Shown here in pieces: positions 47,192-58,000 of a DNA stretch of 64,000 nucleotides; position 1 is the stretch's first letter; each line of letters starts with the position of its first letter. The stretch comes from Chalara sp. BL73 (taxonomy: Eukaryota > Ascomycota > Leotiomycetes > Helotiales). The position numbers and the translations under genes were made by a program. The notes below the pieces were generated by a model. The model did no database searches. It was not told the origin of the DNA and was given only the letters and a program-made list of their open reading frames with translations. Where the stretch lies: contig CAKJVC010000008.1 of NCBI GenBank assembly GCA_918026815.1, positions 124,001-188,000 on the forward strand, written 5' to 3'.

Positions 47192-48736
47192 ATGAACACC
47201 TCCATGCCTACAGAGATTAATGTCATCACTCTCAATTGCTGGGGCTTAAAATATCTTGCAACCCTCCGGAATGAGAGATTAGCAGAAATTGGGAAACGAA
47301 TCGCCAATGCTAGCCCTGTGCCACAAATTGTTGGGTTGCAAGAGTGCTGGACGCAGCAAGACTATCAAGCTATTCGCGCAGCTACAAAACATATTCTGCC
47401 ACATGGGAAATTCTATCATAGTGGAATATTCGGAGGAGGTTTAGCGATACTTTCAAAATGGCCCATTGTAGAGAGTTCAATGTTCCGTTATCCTCTCAAC
47501 GGAAGACCAACAGCCTTCTTCAGGGGAGATTGGTTTGTGGGCAAAGGAGTTGCCTGTGCTAGGATACGCTTTGGTCCTGAACTGAAAGATGTCGTAGAAG
47601 TATTCACAACCCATGTAAGCAGCTCTGAACCCGTGTTCAATGATAATCCATACTAATCCTTGCAGCTTCACGCACCATACGAGACCGAACCTCATGACTC
47701 CTACATATGCCACCGAACAGCGCAGGCGTGGGAGATCGCGAAGCTTATGCGCGGAGCAGTAGAACGTGGGCATCTTGTACTCGGTCTTGGAGACTTCAAC
47801 ATGATACCGCTTTCCCTAGCTCACCGCTTGATAAGCACACATGCTCCAGTTCGCGATGCCTGGCGCCTTCTTCATCCCGATTCTTCGATTGGTGCAGCGA
47901 TTGATTCTGTGGAAAAAGCACGACATCGTCCAATTCCAACCGCTGATTATAATATATTAGAAAATGGTGCAACATGTGATAGTGTGTTAAACACATGGCG
48001 ATGGAGCAAAGATCAGCAAAAGTGTCTGGGGCCAAACCGTCCTTTAATAACGATACCTGGAGACAGACCTGACCCCAAAGCCAAACGGCTAGATTATATA
48101 TTTGCTAGTACAGGCGCCAATCCTTCCGATCCAAAGAAGGGAGGGTGGATTATCAACGCTGCCAAAGTAGGTATGATGGAACGCCATCCCGTGTTTCAGT
48201 GCTCTCTAAGTGATCACTTCTCTGTCGAAGCGACATTGGTGCATTCTTCGAATGTTAAAGTTACAGCAAGTAAGAGTGAGGATGAGGATAATGCCGTACA
48301 TAATGGCGTGTATCTTCAATCGCCAGCTGGTTCTGAAATCGTCTTAGACGGTGTCACAAACCAACTAAATAACAATGCTCCAGAGTTTCTACCAATACAA
48401 ACCTATGACGAAATTCTTGCCATGATCCATAAATACCAACGTCGAGAGCGGCACCAACGACGTTTTAGGCTCGGTAATTTTGCTACTTCACTTGTAATAA
48501 GCATTGGATGCTTGATTGCTGTTTGGTGGAGTCCACGAAACTTCGTCTCGTTCCTGCTCATGCTGTTGAGCAGTCTAGGACTTGGCCTAGGAGTCATCGA
48601 CGGCTTGATCGGCGGCCTGTTCGTAGGGAGCGAAATTCGAGCACTTAAGGAGTTTGAATGGGAAATCTCCAACGCCAGACAGGCGGCTGGCGGGGAAGCA
48701 CACTCGCTTTTCCAAGAAGGAGTTCAAGATTGGTAG
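47192..48736 (+). CDS. ISC1: Inositol phosphosphingolipid phospholipase C (Isc1, neutral sphingomyelinase family), 497 aa
   Basis: Exon 1 is 47192-47614 and exon 2 is 47666-48736; the 51-nt intron (GTAAGC to TTGCAG) joins TTH to LHAPYE, the conserved junction. The endonuclease/exonuclease/phosphatase fold is clear: VITLNCWGL, GLQECW (metal-binding Glu), GLGDFNMIPLSLAHRL, KRLDYIF and LSDHFSVEATL with the catalytic Asp-His pair. Two hydrophobic helices at about residues 407-460 anchor the C-terminus in membranes. The enzyme cleaves the phosphate head group from inositol phosphosphingolipids or sphingomyelin to release ceramide, and acts at ER or mitochondrial membranes in yeast. All catalytic motifs are present. 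Confidence 0.94.
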
Positions 48737-49195
48737 ACAGTTATTTAGAACGAAATCCTTGGAGAGCAGCCTATACCTAACACCTATCTTCGCTTTAATT
48801 TTTGGACGCATTGCAAGAATATATAAATTGGGAACAAGTGATGCCAACACATATCGTACCATTACCTACTCTTATTTTGAGATACTTCTTTGCATTTGTC
48901 GATTTCGCCAATGCGTTCGAATGCTACATGACTATCAAGCGGCCATGCTTAGTGTAGCTCCGAGAACAAAGCGAGCCAGAGGCTGCAGGCAGCAATCAGC
49001 ATACTAAACAACTGCGCATGCACCACATTTCAGTGGAAATCTATTTTATTCTTCGAGGTAGGTAGCATGTCTATGCTGAGCACCTCAAGTCTGGGTTGCA
49101 GCCCGCGTGTAAATGCTTCGCCATTAGTCTATGAACTGCTAAGTCAAGATCAATAAATGTATATGCCCGCGGCAAGATGGAAGATCAGAATTTGA
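48737..49195. other. Spacer between ISC1 and the relic island
   Basis: About 460 bp including the ISC1 3' UTR. A 118-codon frame overlapping the ISC1 end (48654-49007) is a shadow. No other feature is seen. Confidence 0.45.
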
Positions 49196-50254
49196 GTCAA
49201 ACCTGGCGGGCTTGAGCTGGTTGGTGAGTTGCCCCAGAATTTCGTTGCTTTGAAACTACATTTAAATGAACTTGGATTCGGTCTACAGATCGCTGACCTA
49301 GTGGCCTGGGCTGCGGAGATAGCAAAGCTGCAACGGACGCTAGAGAGGACGAGTAAGAGCGAAGCCCTCAAAATGGATGAACAGCTGGCAACTATTCTCA
49401 CGGAGCGTGGGACACGTTTACCCCATGGATCTTGCACATTCGTTGCCTTGAGGGCATATCTTGCATTAAATGCATATGTTGAAAAGCGCGAAGCTAGTAG
49501 AGAAAGAGATCTCGAGACAAGCGAGTATGGAGACGAAAAAGAAAATATTTATATGATGAAGAACATCACTGTGATGTTGCAGCTCTCAACGAGCCGGATT
49601 TTCAGAGGATCGTCGATTCTTTCACTAAAGATGATGTATTTTGGCATCTTCAACAATGGCTATAGCTTGGGCTTCCTGTTACAGTTGAATCTGTGGCTTC
49701 AAATGCATATCCAGAAAACTTCAGTTTGATGCTTCTAATGAATAGGCATAAAACAAATCGCAATCCTTAACGAGCGTCTATAATTTGGGTCGGACAGAAG
49801 TTTTTGCCAGCATCCCAGCTCAACGATTCTGGAAACCCCCTAACCATGACACAACGCCATCATGGAGTCATGGGATCAGTTGGGGTGGTGAACTTCTACC
49901 TTTGGCACGAATGGGCCGCCTAGCCTTAAATGATGACGCACTTGCACAATTCTTCCTAATGATTCTCCTAGTAGCGAATATTAAGCCTTACCAAATTGAC
50001 CGCAAAAGTTTCTATCCCGAAAAAGTATTTTTCACAACGCATACAAGCCAAACTCTCCAACGTGAGGGAAGGTAGTTACAAACTGAAATTAGAAATCATG
50101 TATGAGATGCAAGGTCTTGACGACAAATCCATGGAAGAGCTTCGCCAATACCCAAGGGTGCGAGGGCAGTTGCTCCAAAATGGCTGCATTGAGTTGGTCT
50201 CCTGTCCGTTAGTCTGCTATAATTTCGCCGGTAAGAACCAGCACGTCTTTCTAT
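49196..50254 (+). pseudogene. Frameshifted relic of an unrecognised protein, upstream of the HET pseudogene
   Basis: The plus strand shows protein-like segments in shifting frames. 49196 to about 49550 has LPQNFVALKLHLNELGFGLQ, then AKLQRTLERTSKSEALKMDE. After a frame change near 49555 it continues DEEHHCDVAALNEPDFQRIV and FTKDDVFWHLQQW. Further on are SVYNLGRTEVFASIPAQRFW (about 49774) and LEIMYEMQGLDDKSMEELRQ (about 50090). Frame changes occur without splice sites. I do not recognise the family. It may be one gene of roughly 330 codons or the 5' part of a longer gene that included the HET region, which begins immediately downstream on the same strand. Confidence 0.45.
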
Positions 50255-51797
50255 ATGAATGACTCAATTTATCTATCACGATTAGAGTTTCAAGTTGAAG
50301 GCGGCAACAGGCCAGTCAACCCGGATTCACTACCCAATGAATGTCTATCTGTTGCAAAGACTTGGTTGGAGGACTGTCAGAGTCACGAGACATGCCTGCC
50401 TCAACTTGATGTACAGTTACCAACTCGAGTTATCGAATTCCAGATGATCAATATCAGAACCCTTACCTTTTAGTCACAGCAAGAGCCAGTGGCAGATATG
50501 TTGCTTCAAGCGATTGTAAGTATCAATTTCCCGGGGCTAAGGAGCTCTCATGATATTTTCTGCTCTCTAGATATGCAGGTACTCATTACATACTTATGGG
50601 TATTTTGCTTCAAAAATAGCAGTATAGTCCAAAAATTTCCCGACCAGCAAACTAACTCCAGGATTTTGATATATGGGTTATGGCCCGTCGGTAACCTTGA
50701 ATACCACGTCAGCTTCGTTCGACGCATACGAAAACGAAATACCCTTCAATGACCTGCCAAAACATTCCGCGATGCAATCACGGTCACTCGCAAGCTAGGT
50801 TTCAAGTACTTATGGATTGATAGTCTGTGTATCATTCAAGACTCTGAAGGAGACTAGGCTAATGAACGTGCCCAAATGGCTGGTATATATGCCAATGCTA
50901 GTTTAGTAGTTGCAGCAGCAGCTGCACTTAATAGCAACTACGGGTTTCTCGATTACAGAAAAGTTTGCAAAGTCCAGAAATTGGAAACCCCCAAGTTCCT
51001 TCTTCGTGAACATATTACTTCGGCACAGGAGCACCCTACTCTGGCGATCCTCCTCTGCCTGGGCTTACCAAGAAATCCTTCTGGTTCCCCGACTCATCTA
51101 CTATAAAAACAGCCAGATGATATGGGATGCCGTCAAGGTACTCAAGACGAAGGACTAGATGCTTTGTTGTCTTCTCACAGCAGCATATCCAAAAAGAACT
51201 TCCTTCGAACCGTGGACGGTCCTCAAACATTGCTATTAAATACGATCGAACAACCTATATCCCACGTGAAGTTAATATATGATCGATTGAACGTTTGGTG
51301 TGGTTGTGTAGAAGATTACAGTCTCCGACTTCTTACCAAAGGCTCGGATAAACCTCCCGCTTTGTCAGGACTAGCATCTGCCATGCACACACCAGAATTA
51401 GGAAGCTATCTAGCTGGAATATGGGCAAAAGAGCTAGGTACGGAACAAACATAGCGCAAGATAAGAACTGTACAATCGCCCATTTTCTAAGTACAAAACA
51501 TACCGAACACCATCTTGGTCGTGGCCTTCATACGATGGGCCAGTAATCTTTCACGCAGAAAAATTTCTGCCTGATAGGATGGCCTTGTCCACAAATGCAG
51601 CATTTGATGAAAGAAATGGCCCTTGGGAGAAGGACTTTGGCGCAAATTAATAGGTCATCGCATGAATCTGGCAACCTCCGATCCGTTTGGGAAAGTCCTC
51701 CCAGGTTCCTACATTGAGCTTAGAGCTCTCTGTCGCAGCGCAGGTCCCTCTACTCCTAAACCACGATACATAGGCCTATCTCCACATTTATACTGAG
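50255..51797 (+). pseudogene. HET-domain (heterokaryon incompatibility) gene, broken
   Basis: Segments in several plus-strand frames follow the order of a HET protein. The pre-HET region is CLSVAKTWLEDCQSHETCLP and LPTRVIEF, then YLLVTARASGRYVASSDC. The HET hallmark follows: [38 protein letters not shown], a stop (TAG 50855-50857) and ANERAQMAGIYANASLV. Then come AWAYQEILLVPRLIYYKNSQ, YSLRLLTKGSDKPPALSGLA and YLAGIWAKEL. The C-terminal end is FGKVLPGSYIELRALCRSAG. At least four frame changes and one nonsense codon are needed, so it is not functional. HET proteins trigger cell death when genetically different hyphae fuse. In this family a Trp often follows the Asp before the stop, so TGG to TAG is likely. 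Confidence 0.9.
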
Positions 51798-53116
51798 GCG
51801 TGACCACGAGAGGGGCATTCGGGAGAGGTGGGAGTGGGAAGGAAATCGGTGTTTGTCGATGTTGAGTAGGTCTGGAACGGGAATCTACAAGTACAATGCG
51901 CTGATCTTGAATAATTTAGGATGCGGTCAATGGGAGGGGATCGGCTGTTGTGTTTTAGAGGAAGATATTGGTTGGGAATACAAGACGGTAAAGCTTGTGT
52001 AGGGAAGTGAGAGATGCCTTTGGCATGCAAGAACTGCAGTGGCACCATGAAGGGAATTAATCAATGTCTATTTTTTGGGAGATAAGAATACTTCAACTCT
52101 CCAAGTCTTATCCCAAAATCAAACATATAATGCTTCTTGTCGAAAGCTAGGAAGCACAGTCGTTTATCCTTGGTTCGACACATTTCCCTACTGGCCAGAA
52201 TGACAGGCAAATCATTAGAGAATGGCTAGTCATCACGCATTCTTCATCACCAAGAGTATCCCTGCGAAGAACGAAGGACGAACGCCACGGTTCAAGGACC
52301 CTTTGGAGACGTCGAGGGTTTTTGAAACGTTTGCTCTCTTGAACGCTGAAAGGGCTTGAGGCCCTTCTAGGGGGATGGGAGGAAGGAAGGAAGATGAGTG
52401 GTAAGGTGGCGCTGTTTTCAAGTAAGACAGAATCTAAATATTTGCTGACCGCTTCAGCTTTCGCTGTGTTTATTGTGATTAAAAATTCATCATGATCCAT
52501 GAAATATCCATGAAATATCCATGAAATATCCATGAAATATCCATGAAATATCTGTAGTGGTCCTTCGAATTGTGGGGTCTATGTGTAGAATTGAAGTAGT
52601 GTCTCTTAAGGTGGTATGTCAACAGTGCGGTAGATCTGTTTTGCTAAGTGGTAAGTAAGTGTATTGTCTCCTCAACTACGCGGCAATGCTTAGATATGTA
52701 ACGGCGAAGTTAACTATCTTGTAATATCCTGGTTCTTAGATCTTATCTCATTAGAAGCGCTGGAATAGCGAGAAGTATTTTAATTCTGCAAGTAAGGCAG
52801 AATGTTTCATTCCGCCTTAATCTTATTCAGATATCCTGCTTGGTACGATAAGAGACCTAACCCGTGTCCTATCACCGACAAAGGATAACCCAAAACAAGA
52901 TGCCTTACCAATCATGCGCCTCTTCGCCATTATATCACACCCTTTCTCTTTGAGAGCACATAGCAACACCTATCCTGCGCCAATTCTAAACCTTCTAGAA
53001 CTCCATGCCTTTCCTCTCCCTAGACTAAGCTAGGGGCCATACCGAGCCTTCCCGCTTCAAAAAGAAATATGGACTCCACGTAGGAGGGTAATTTAGAATT
53101 CCCGCAATAAGTGGTT
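51798..53116. other. Spacer with an 11-bp tandem repeat
   Basis: About 1.3 kb downstream of the HET pseudogene. A minus frame at 52147-52533 begins inside the tandem repeat and has no recognised motif. Apart from the repeat, nothing is supported. Confidence 0.45.
52497..52551. repeat. Five perfect tandem copies of an 11-bp unit
   Basis: The unit CCATGAAATAT occurs five times head to tail without mismatch (55 bp). Eleven is not a multiple of three, so it does not encode a regular peptide repeat; it lies in noncoding DNA. Confidence 0.9.
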
Positions 53117-53686
53117 TCAAGGTTTCTGCTCCTCTTTAACTTTCGGTTCTCCTTCAGCATCGAATCCCAAAGCGTCCAATTCCCGTATCAGTTCGTTGAT
53201 TTTAATGACCTTTGCGAACTGTTCTGGCAGCAGCGCGGCCCCACCCTCTTTCTTCTCTTTCAATTCCTTCGCCTGCTTGAGCTTCTTCTTCAAATTCCTT
53301 GCCTTTTTCTCCCTCTCTACTTCCGGATCGGCCTCTTCTACCTTCTCCTCCTTCGACTCCAACTGCTTCTTATCACCTCCTTCCTCACTAGCCTTAGCTT
53401 TCTTACGTGCCTCCCTCCTCTTTGCATTCTTGTTGTTCGCTGCGGCGTCGTCCTTTGTATCCTTGAGACCCTCCGCACCGGGGATGCCCCCAGCCTCTTT
53501 CCGTGTTTTCCAGTTGTCTGCTATACGATTCTTGTAGACTTCCACATCTTCGGGTGGTTTGTAGCCGGGTCGAATCTTTATTTCTTTGCGCTTCGTGCCA
53601 TCCGCACGGACGGAGGAAGGGATGTGTCGTTCGCCGGAGTTGGTTTCTATAATGCCTGACTTGGACGGCGTTGGTACAGAAGGCAT
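53117..53686 (-). CDS. PYM1: Partner of Y14 and Mago (PYM/WIBG), 189 aa
   Basis: This is a single exon. The N-terminal Mago-binding motif is clear: SGIIETNSGERHIPSSVR, then RKEIKIRPGYKPPEDVEVYK, within residues about 10-52. The rest is a lysine/glutamate-rich coiled-coil region (KKARNLKKKLKQAKELKEK) followed by a short C-terminal box KVIKINELIRELDALGFD, as in PYM proteins. PYM strips exon-junction complexes from spliced mRNA in the cytoplasm, near ribosomes. The ATG at 53686 is the first in frame, and upstream sequence only offers TTG. It is divergent from QCR9, with 323 bp between start codons. Confidence 0.9.
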   Translation of the reverse strand: MPSVPTPSKSGIIETNSGERHIPSSVRADGTKRKEIKIRPGYKPPEDVEVYKNRIADNWKTRKEAGGIPGAEGLKDTKDDAAANNKNAKRREARKKAKASEEGGDKKQLESKEEKVEEADPEVEREKKARNLKKKLKQAKELKEKKEGGAALLPEQFAKVIKINELIRELDALGFDAEGEPKVKEEQKP

Positions 53687-54009
53687 TTTGTGTGTTACAG
53701 ATGAAACTGTTGTGAACAAGGTCCCTCTGCAGGTACCTCTGTAATAGGCGATAATTATGTTCTAATCTGCCAGTACTAAAACGCAGTGTGACGGAATTTC
53801 AATTCACAGATATGCACCAAGTGGCTGATTGGAAATTTAATCGTACTATTCGAACGACGAGGCTGAAGTGGGACGATATGGGGCTTTCTTTATATCACGT
53901 GATTAAGCCAAAACACATTTCGAGGCTTCCCGGCTCGACCCTATAGCGACACGACTTTCACGCCTTTAGACATTTCATCTCTCTCGCACGCAGCTTCGGC
54001 ACCTTCAAA
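53687..54009. promoter_or_regulatory. Divergent promoter region of PYM and QCR9
   Basis: 323 bp separate the two start codons. TCACGTGA at about 53896-53903 is a perfect palindromic E-box (CACGTG core), a known site for fungal bHLH factors; use here is inference. Confidence 0.5.
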
Positions 54010-54484
54010 ATGGTATGTTCTCTCTTTGATATTAGAGTGTAGAATTCTGAGGGACTCCAATTGACTCAATGGCAGGTTTCCGCGTCTCCTTTTTACAAGT
54101 GAGTTCCGCCATCATTTTACACAAGCCGAATGTACAAAATACCGAGGAAACGAGATATTGCGCACGGGACAGACTATAGACTAATGAGTTTGGAACAGTT
54201 TCTTGGTTCGAAGGAACTACGTTTTCCTCGGTGTTGTGTTCGCTGGTGCTTTCGGGTTCGAGATGTGCGTTTTCACTCAATTAACGGTATGGAACACAAC
54301 TGACGATAGATCCAGGGCATTTGACAGAGCATCTGATAAGGTTTGGGATAGCATCAACAAGGGCGTAAGTAGAGCGATCAGAAATTGATCCGAATATAAG
54401 GATGTTTGGACTAATGCTGGGCAGCGACAATGGAAGGATATCCGGGCAAAATATGTTGAGAGTAGTGGTGATGATGACGAGTAG
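54010..54484 (+). CDS. QCR9: Ubiquinol-cytochrome c reductase subunit 9 (Qcr9), five exons, 66 aa
   Basis: Exons are 54010-54012, 54076-54098, 54199-54264, 54316-54364 and 54425-54484. Splicing gives MVSASPFYNFLVRRNYVF, then LGVVFAGAFGFEMAFDRASD, KVWDSINKG and RQWKDIRAKYVESSGDDDE. This matches Qcr9/UCRX across its whole length: one membrane helix (YVFLGVVFAGAFGF), the FDxxxDKxWD segment and the RQWKDI box. Qcr9 is a small supernumerary subunit of respiratory complex III in the inner mitochondrial membrane. The first exon is the start codon alone. Each intron has a usable branch (ATTGACTC, AACTGACG) and the phases agree, so the model is strong although no open frame is longer than 66 nt. Confidence 0.95.
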
Positions 54485-55055
54485 GAGCTTGAGATATTGG
54501 GAGGAGGAGAGAACGGGGAGGATCATATTGTGTCTTGATAGGACGGGCAGTAGACATGGGATTTCAAAGAATTGCCTTCGATGTACAAAAGTCCAACCAC
54601 AATTTCCAAATTTGACCCTTGTAGATATTGGCAGCCTTAGTGATCTTATAAGCTATTAGAGACCTATGAGTATTCCTGAATTAGAAATGTATGGTTGTTT
54701 CTAGTGATGAATAAACTGGTGGCCAGTCACTGACCCAGGCAATTACAAAACAACCACCTCATATTTCTCTGACTCAACAACAATTATAACCGCCAACACT
54801 CTGCGATCCCAACCAGCACTTTTTAAGAAGCGAAAAGTAAAAGACAAGCTACTTATCACTACTACGACTAAGTTTTGGTCATGTTAAGGCGCCCAGGCTC
54901 AACTATAACCTGACACCAACTCGAGGCTGTACTTGCGATAAGATAAAAGAATCAACCATATTTCAGTCAAAAAGACTCTTTCCTCTTCCCAACACGACCA
55001 TCGACCGCTCTTTCGCACTGGCAGGTCCAGCTCTCGCCGTAGATTAGACCTCGAG
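54485..55055. other. Spacer; promoter and leader of UBR1
   Basis: 571 bp between QCR9 and UBR1, both on the plus strand. The last 100 bp are pyrimidine-rich, like a fungal 5' leader. No other gene is supported. Confidence 0.5.
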
Positions 55056-58000
55056 ATGGACATAACGCCACAAGAGCAGCAGCTCTGCGACTGCCTCAAA
55101 ACGCTACCCCGCATTCACAAGAACAGATACACTACGAGCGCTGAGAATGCGCTTTTGCAATCGCTGTTCTGGTCTCTGGCAGGTGGGAAGAACGAGTATA
55201 TGAGGCTGTTCTTCCCGGATGGTACCAGACCACCGCCAAACGCTACATGGAAGCTCAGACAAGCACAAGGCGGGGCGGATGGAGATGAATTCACAGAAGC
55301 AGCAAGAGGAAAGGCATGCGGCCACATATTCAAGGCGGGAGAAGCTACATATAGATGCAAAACGTGCAGCCAGGATGACACTTGTGTGCTTTGTAGCCGT
55401 TGCTATGATTCCTCGGATCATACTGGCCATATGGTATATGTTAGTGTCTCCATGGGCAATAGCGGATGTTGCGACTGCGGAGATCCGGAAGCATGGAGAC
55501 TTCCTGTCCACTGTTCGATACACACAGCGCATACTGGAAGCTCTGGAGGATTGGACAAAGGAAAGGCGGCAGCACTGCCAGATGAATTGGTCGAAAGCAT
55601 ACGCATGACTATTGGCAGAGTCTTTGACTACATATGTGACGTAATATCATGCTCACCAGAGCAACTACGACTGCCCAAAACTCGAGATTCGATTCTGCGG
55701 GACGAGAAAATGTCACGCTTGACGTCTCAATACTATATGGGTGATATCGCGGAAGACCCTTGCGAATTTGCCTTGCTGCTATGGAACGATGAAAAGCATA
55801 CAGTCAATGAGGTTCGAGATCAAGTGGCGAAAGCTTGTAGAGTTACAATGGCCGAAGGCTTAAGAAGAGCTCATGAGACGGACGATATCGGCCGAAGTAT
55901 ACTTAAGTACAGCTTTGATGTGGATGATCTACTTAATGTTTCGAAGATTATTGAGCAAATCAAGGTCACAGTCACAATCCGCTCAGCTCGGGATACTTTC
56001 AGAGAGCAAATGTGCGGTACCATTATTGAGTGGCTGAGTGATATTGCTGGCTGTAGTGTCGGATCTGATCATAATATTCTACGGCAAATAGTATGTGAAG
56101 AGATGCTGAAAGCCTGGAGCACAGGAAGTGAGGCTAGCAATAAGGAAGTGGGAATGAAGGGCATCGATGATCACGAGTGGGACGACTCCCATTTCCATTC
56201 TCATAGACAAATCTTCATTACACAGAACGCTGAAACAATTAGAGCAACTCTAGCTGCTGCTGCCTTGCGAGAACCTTTAAGCAGCGATGATGAGGGGGAT
56301 GGCGAAATCGAGGCTGAAATTGAGCTCATGGAGGATGATATGATGGAAGATGACATGTCTGATGAAGTAGAAGGAGAAGGTGAGGAGGATAATAGTGCTC
56401 AGAATTTTCCAACCACGCAGCAAATAGAAGCATTACTTCCAGGAGAATTGACCGATACCGATGGAGATGTGGATATGATTGGAAACGATGATGAGGATAC
56501 AGCTATGGAGGTACAAGAAGCTACCATGGCAGGATACCCTCCGCCACCTCCTCCGCCACCACCAGCACCTCCGCAAAGAACTATTCGAGATCGTGATATC
56601 ACTCCTTCTGATTCGGATACTGCGGAAATACAACCCTTGATTTCAGATCGCTTATACGCGAAGGCCAATATCGAAATACCAAAAACTCCTAGAAATCGAG
56701 TGCCGGACAATACACATCAGAAGCCACCACGGTATTGGCTGGAAGTTCCCAATTCATTTAGAGAACGAGACTCGATCCCACCGTACGAGGATCTATGGCA
56801 ACGACTGCGTCTTGACTGGATGATATTATTCGATCTACGTATGTGGAAAAAAGTACGAATTGACCTTCGAGATCTTTACATCTCCACCGTTGTAACCATT
56901 CCACAATTCAAGAGAATTCTAGGCTTGCGTTTTGCTGGCTTATACACCACTCTTGCACAATTATATCTCATCGCAGATCGAGAGCCAGACCATTCTATCA
57001 TTAATATCTCGTTGCAAATGCTCACTACTCCATCTATCACTGCTGAGATTGTAGAGCGCGGCAACTTTTTGACAAATCTGATGGCTATTCTTTACACCTT
57101 CCTGACAACTCGGCAAGTTGGTCACCCACACGAAATCATGCCGAATGCTGTATTGGCTTTCGATACTGGCTCTGTTACAAATCGTAGGATGTATCACTTC
57201 TTCATGGATCTTAGGTATCTGTTCAGCTCTGAGCATGTCCAGCAGAAGCTGCGGTCGGATGATAGATATATTCTTCAGTTTTTAGACCTTGTGAAGCTCC
57301 ACCAAGGCATCTGTCCAAATATCAGGGCAGTTGGAGAGCATGTCGAATACGAAACAGATGCTTGGATCAGTGCATCCTTAATCACTCGAGAGATTAATCG
57401 ATTGTGCAGACAATTCTCTGAATCATTCAAATGGAACCCAGGCGAGGACACTGCCCATATATTCAAGGCCATCCGATATGCCGCGAAAGCTGTCATTCTG
57501 CACTCTCTGGGAACTGAGAGAAAGCGATTTACGCAAGCAGAAATCAAGGATGAGGTCAAGTTCAAGAAAGTGGGCGATTATGAATTTGATACTACCGATG
57601 TGTCCAATAGTGTTCTCCAGCATTCAGTAGTCAAGTTTGTGGTGGAGTCCCAGTCGATCAGTTTCCACCATGCCCTACACTATACGCTATCTTGGTTGAT
57701 TGAGTGTGGGAAGGGCATGCCGCGAGAACAATTAATTCAACTCTTGTCCTTCACCACCACCGACTTGGAGCAAAAGCCAAAAGCCATGGGCCAAAGAACA
57801 TTGCCCATCGCTAATTATACACCAGAAGCTCATTTGATGGCAGCTTTTGATTACCCGCTGCGTGTGTGTGCTTGGTTAGCTCAGATGAAAGCTAGCATGT
57901 GGGTCCGAAACGGTATGAGTCTTCGCCATCAACAAGGCACATACCGTGGTGTTAGCCAACGAGATGTATCGCATCATCGCGATATCTTTCTCCTACAGAC

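Noticed and set aside
45382..48736. SWD3 and ISC1 as part of a functional cluster
   Set aside because: They are a head-to-head housekeeping pair with unrelated roles; there is no sign of pathway clustering.
53111..53659. 183-codon plus frame full of Phe/Leu
   Set aside because: It is the antisense of the Lys/Glu-rich PYM gene, which has clear family motifs.
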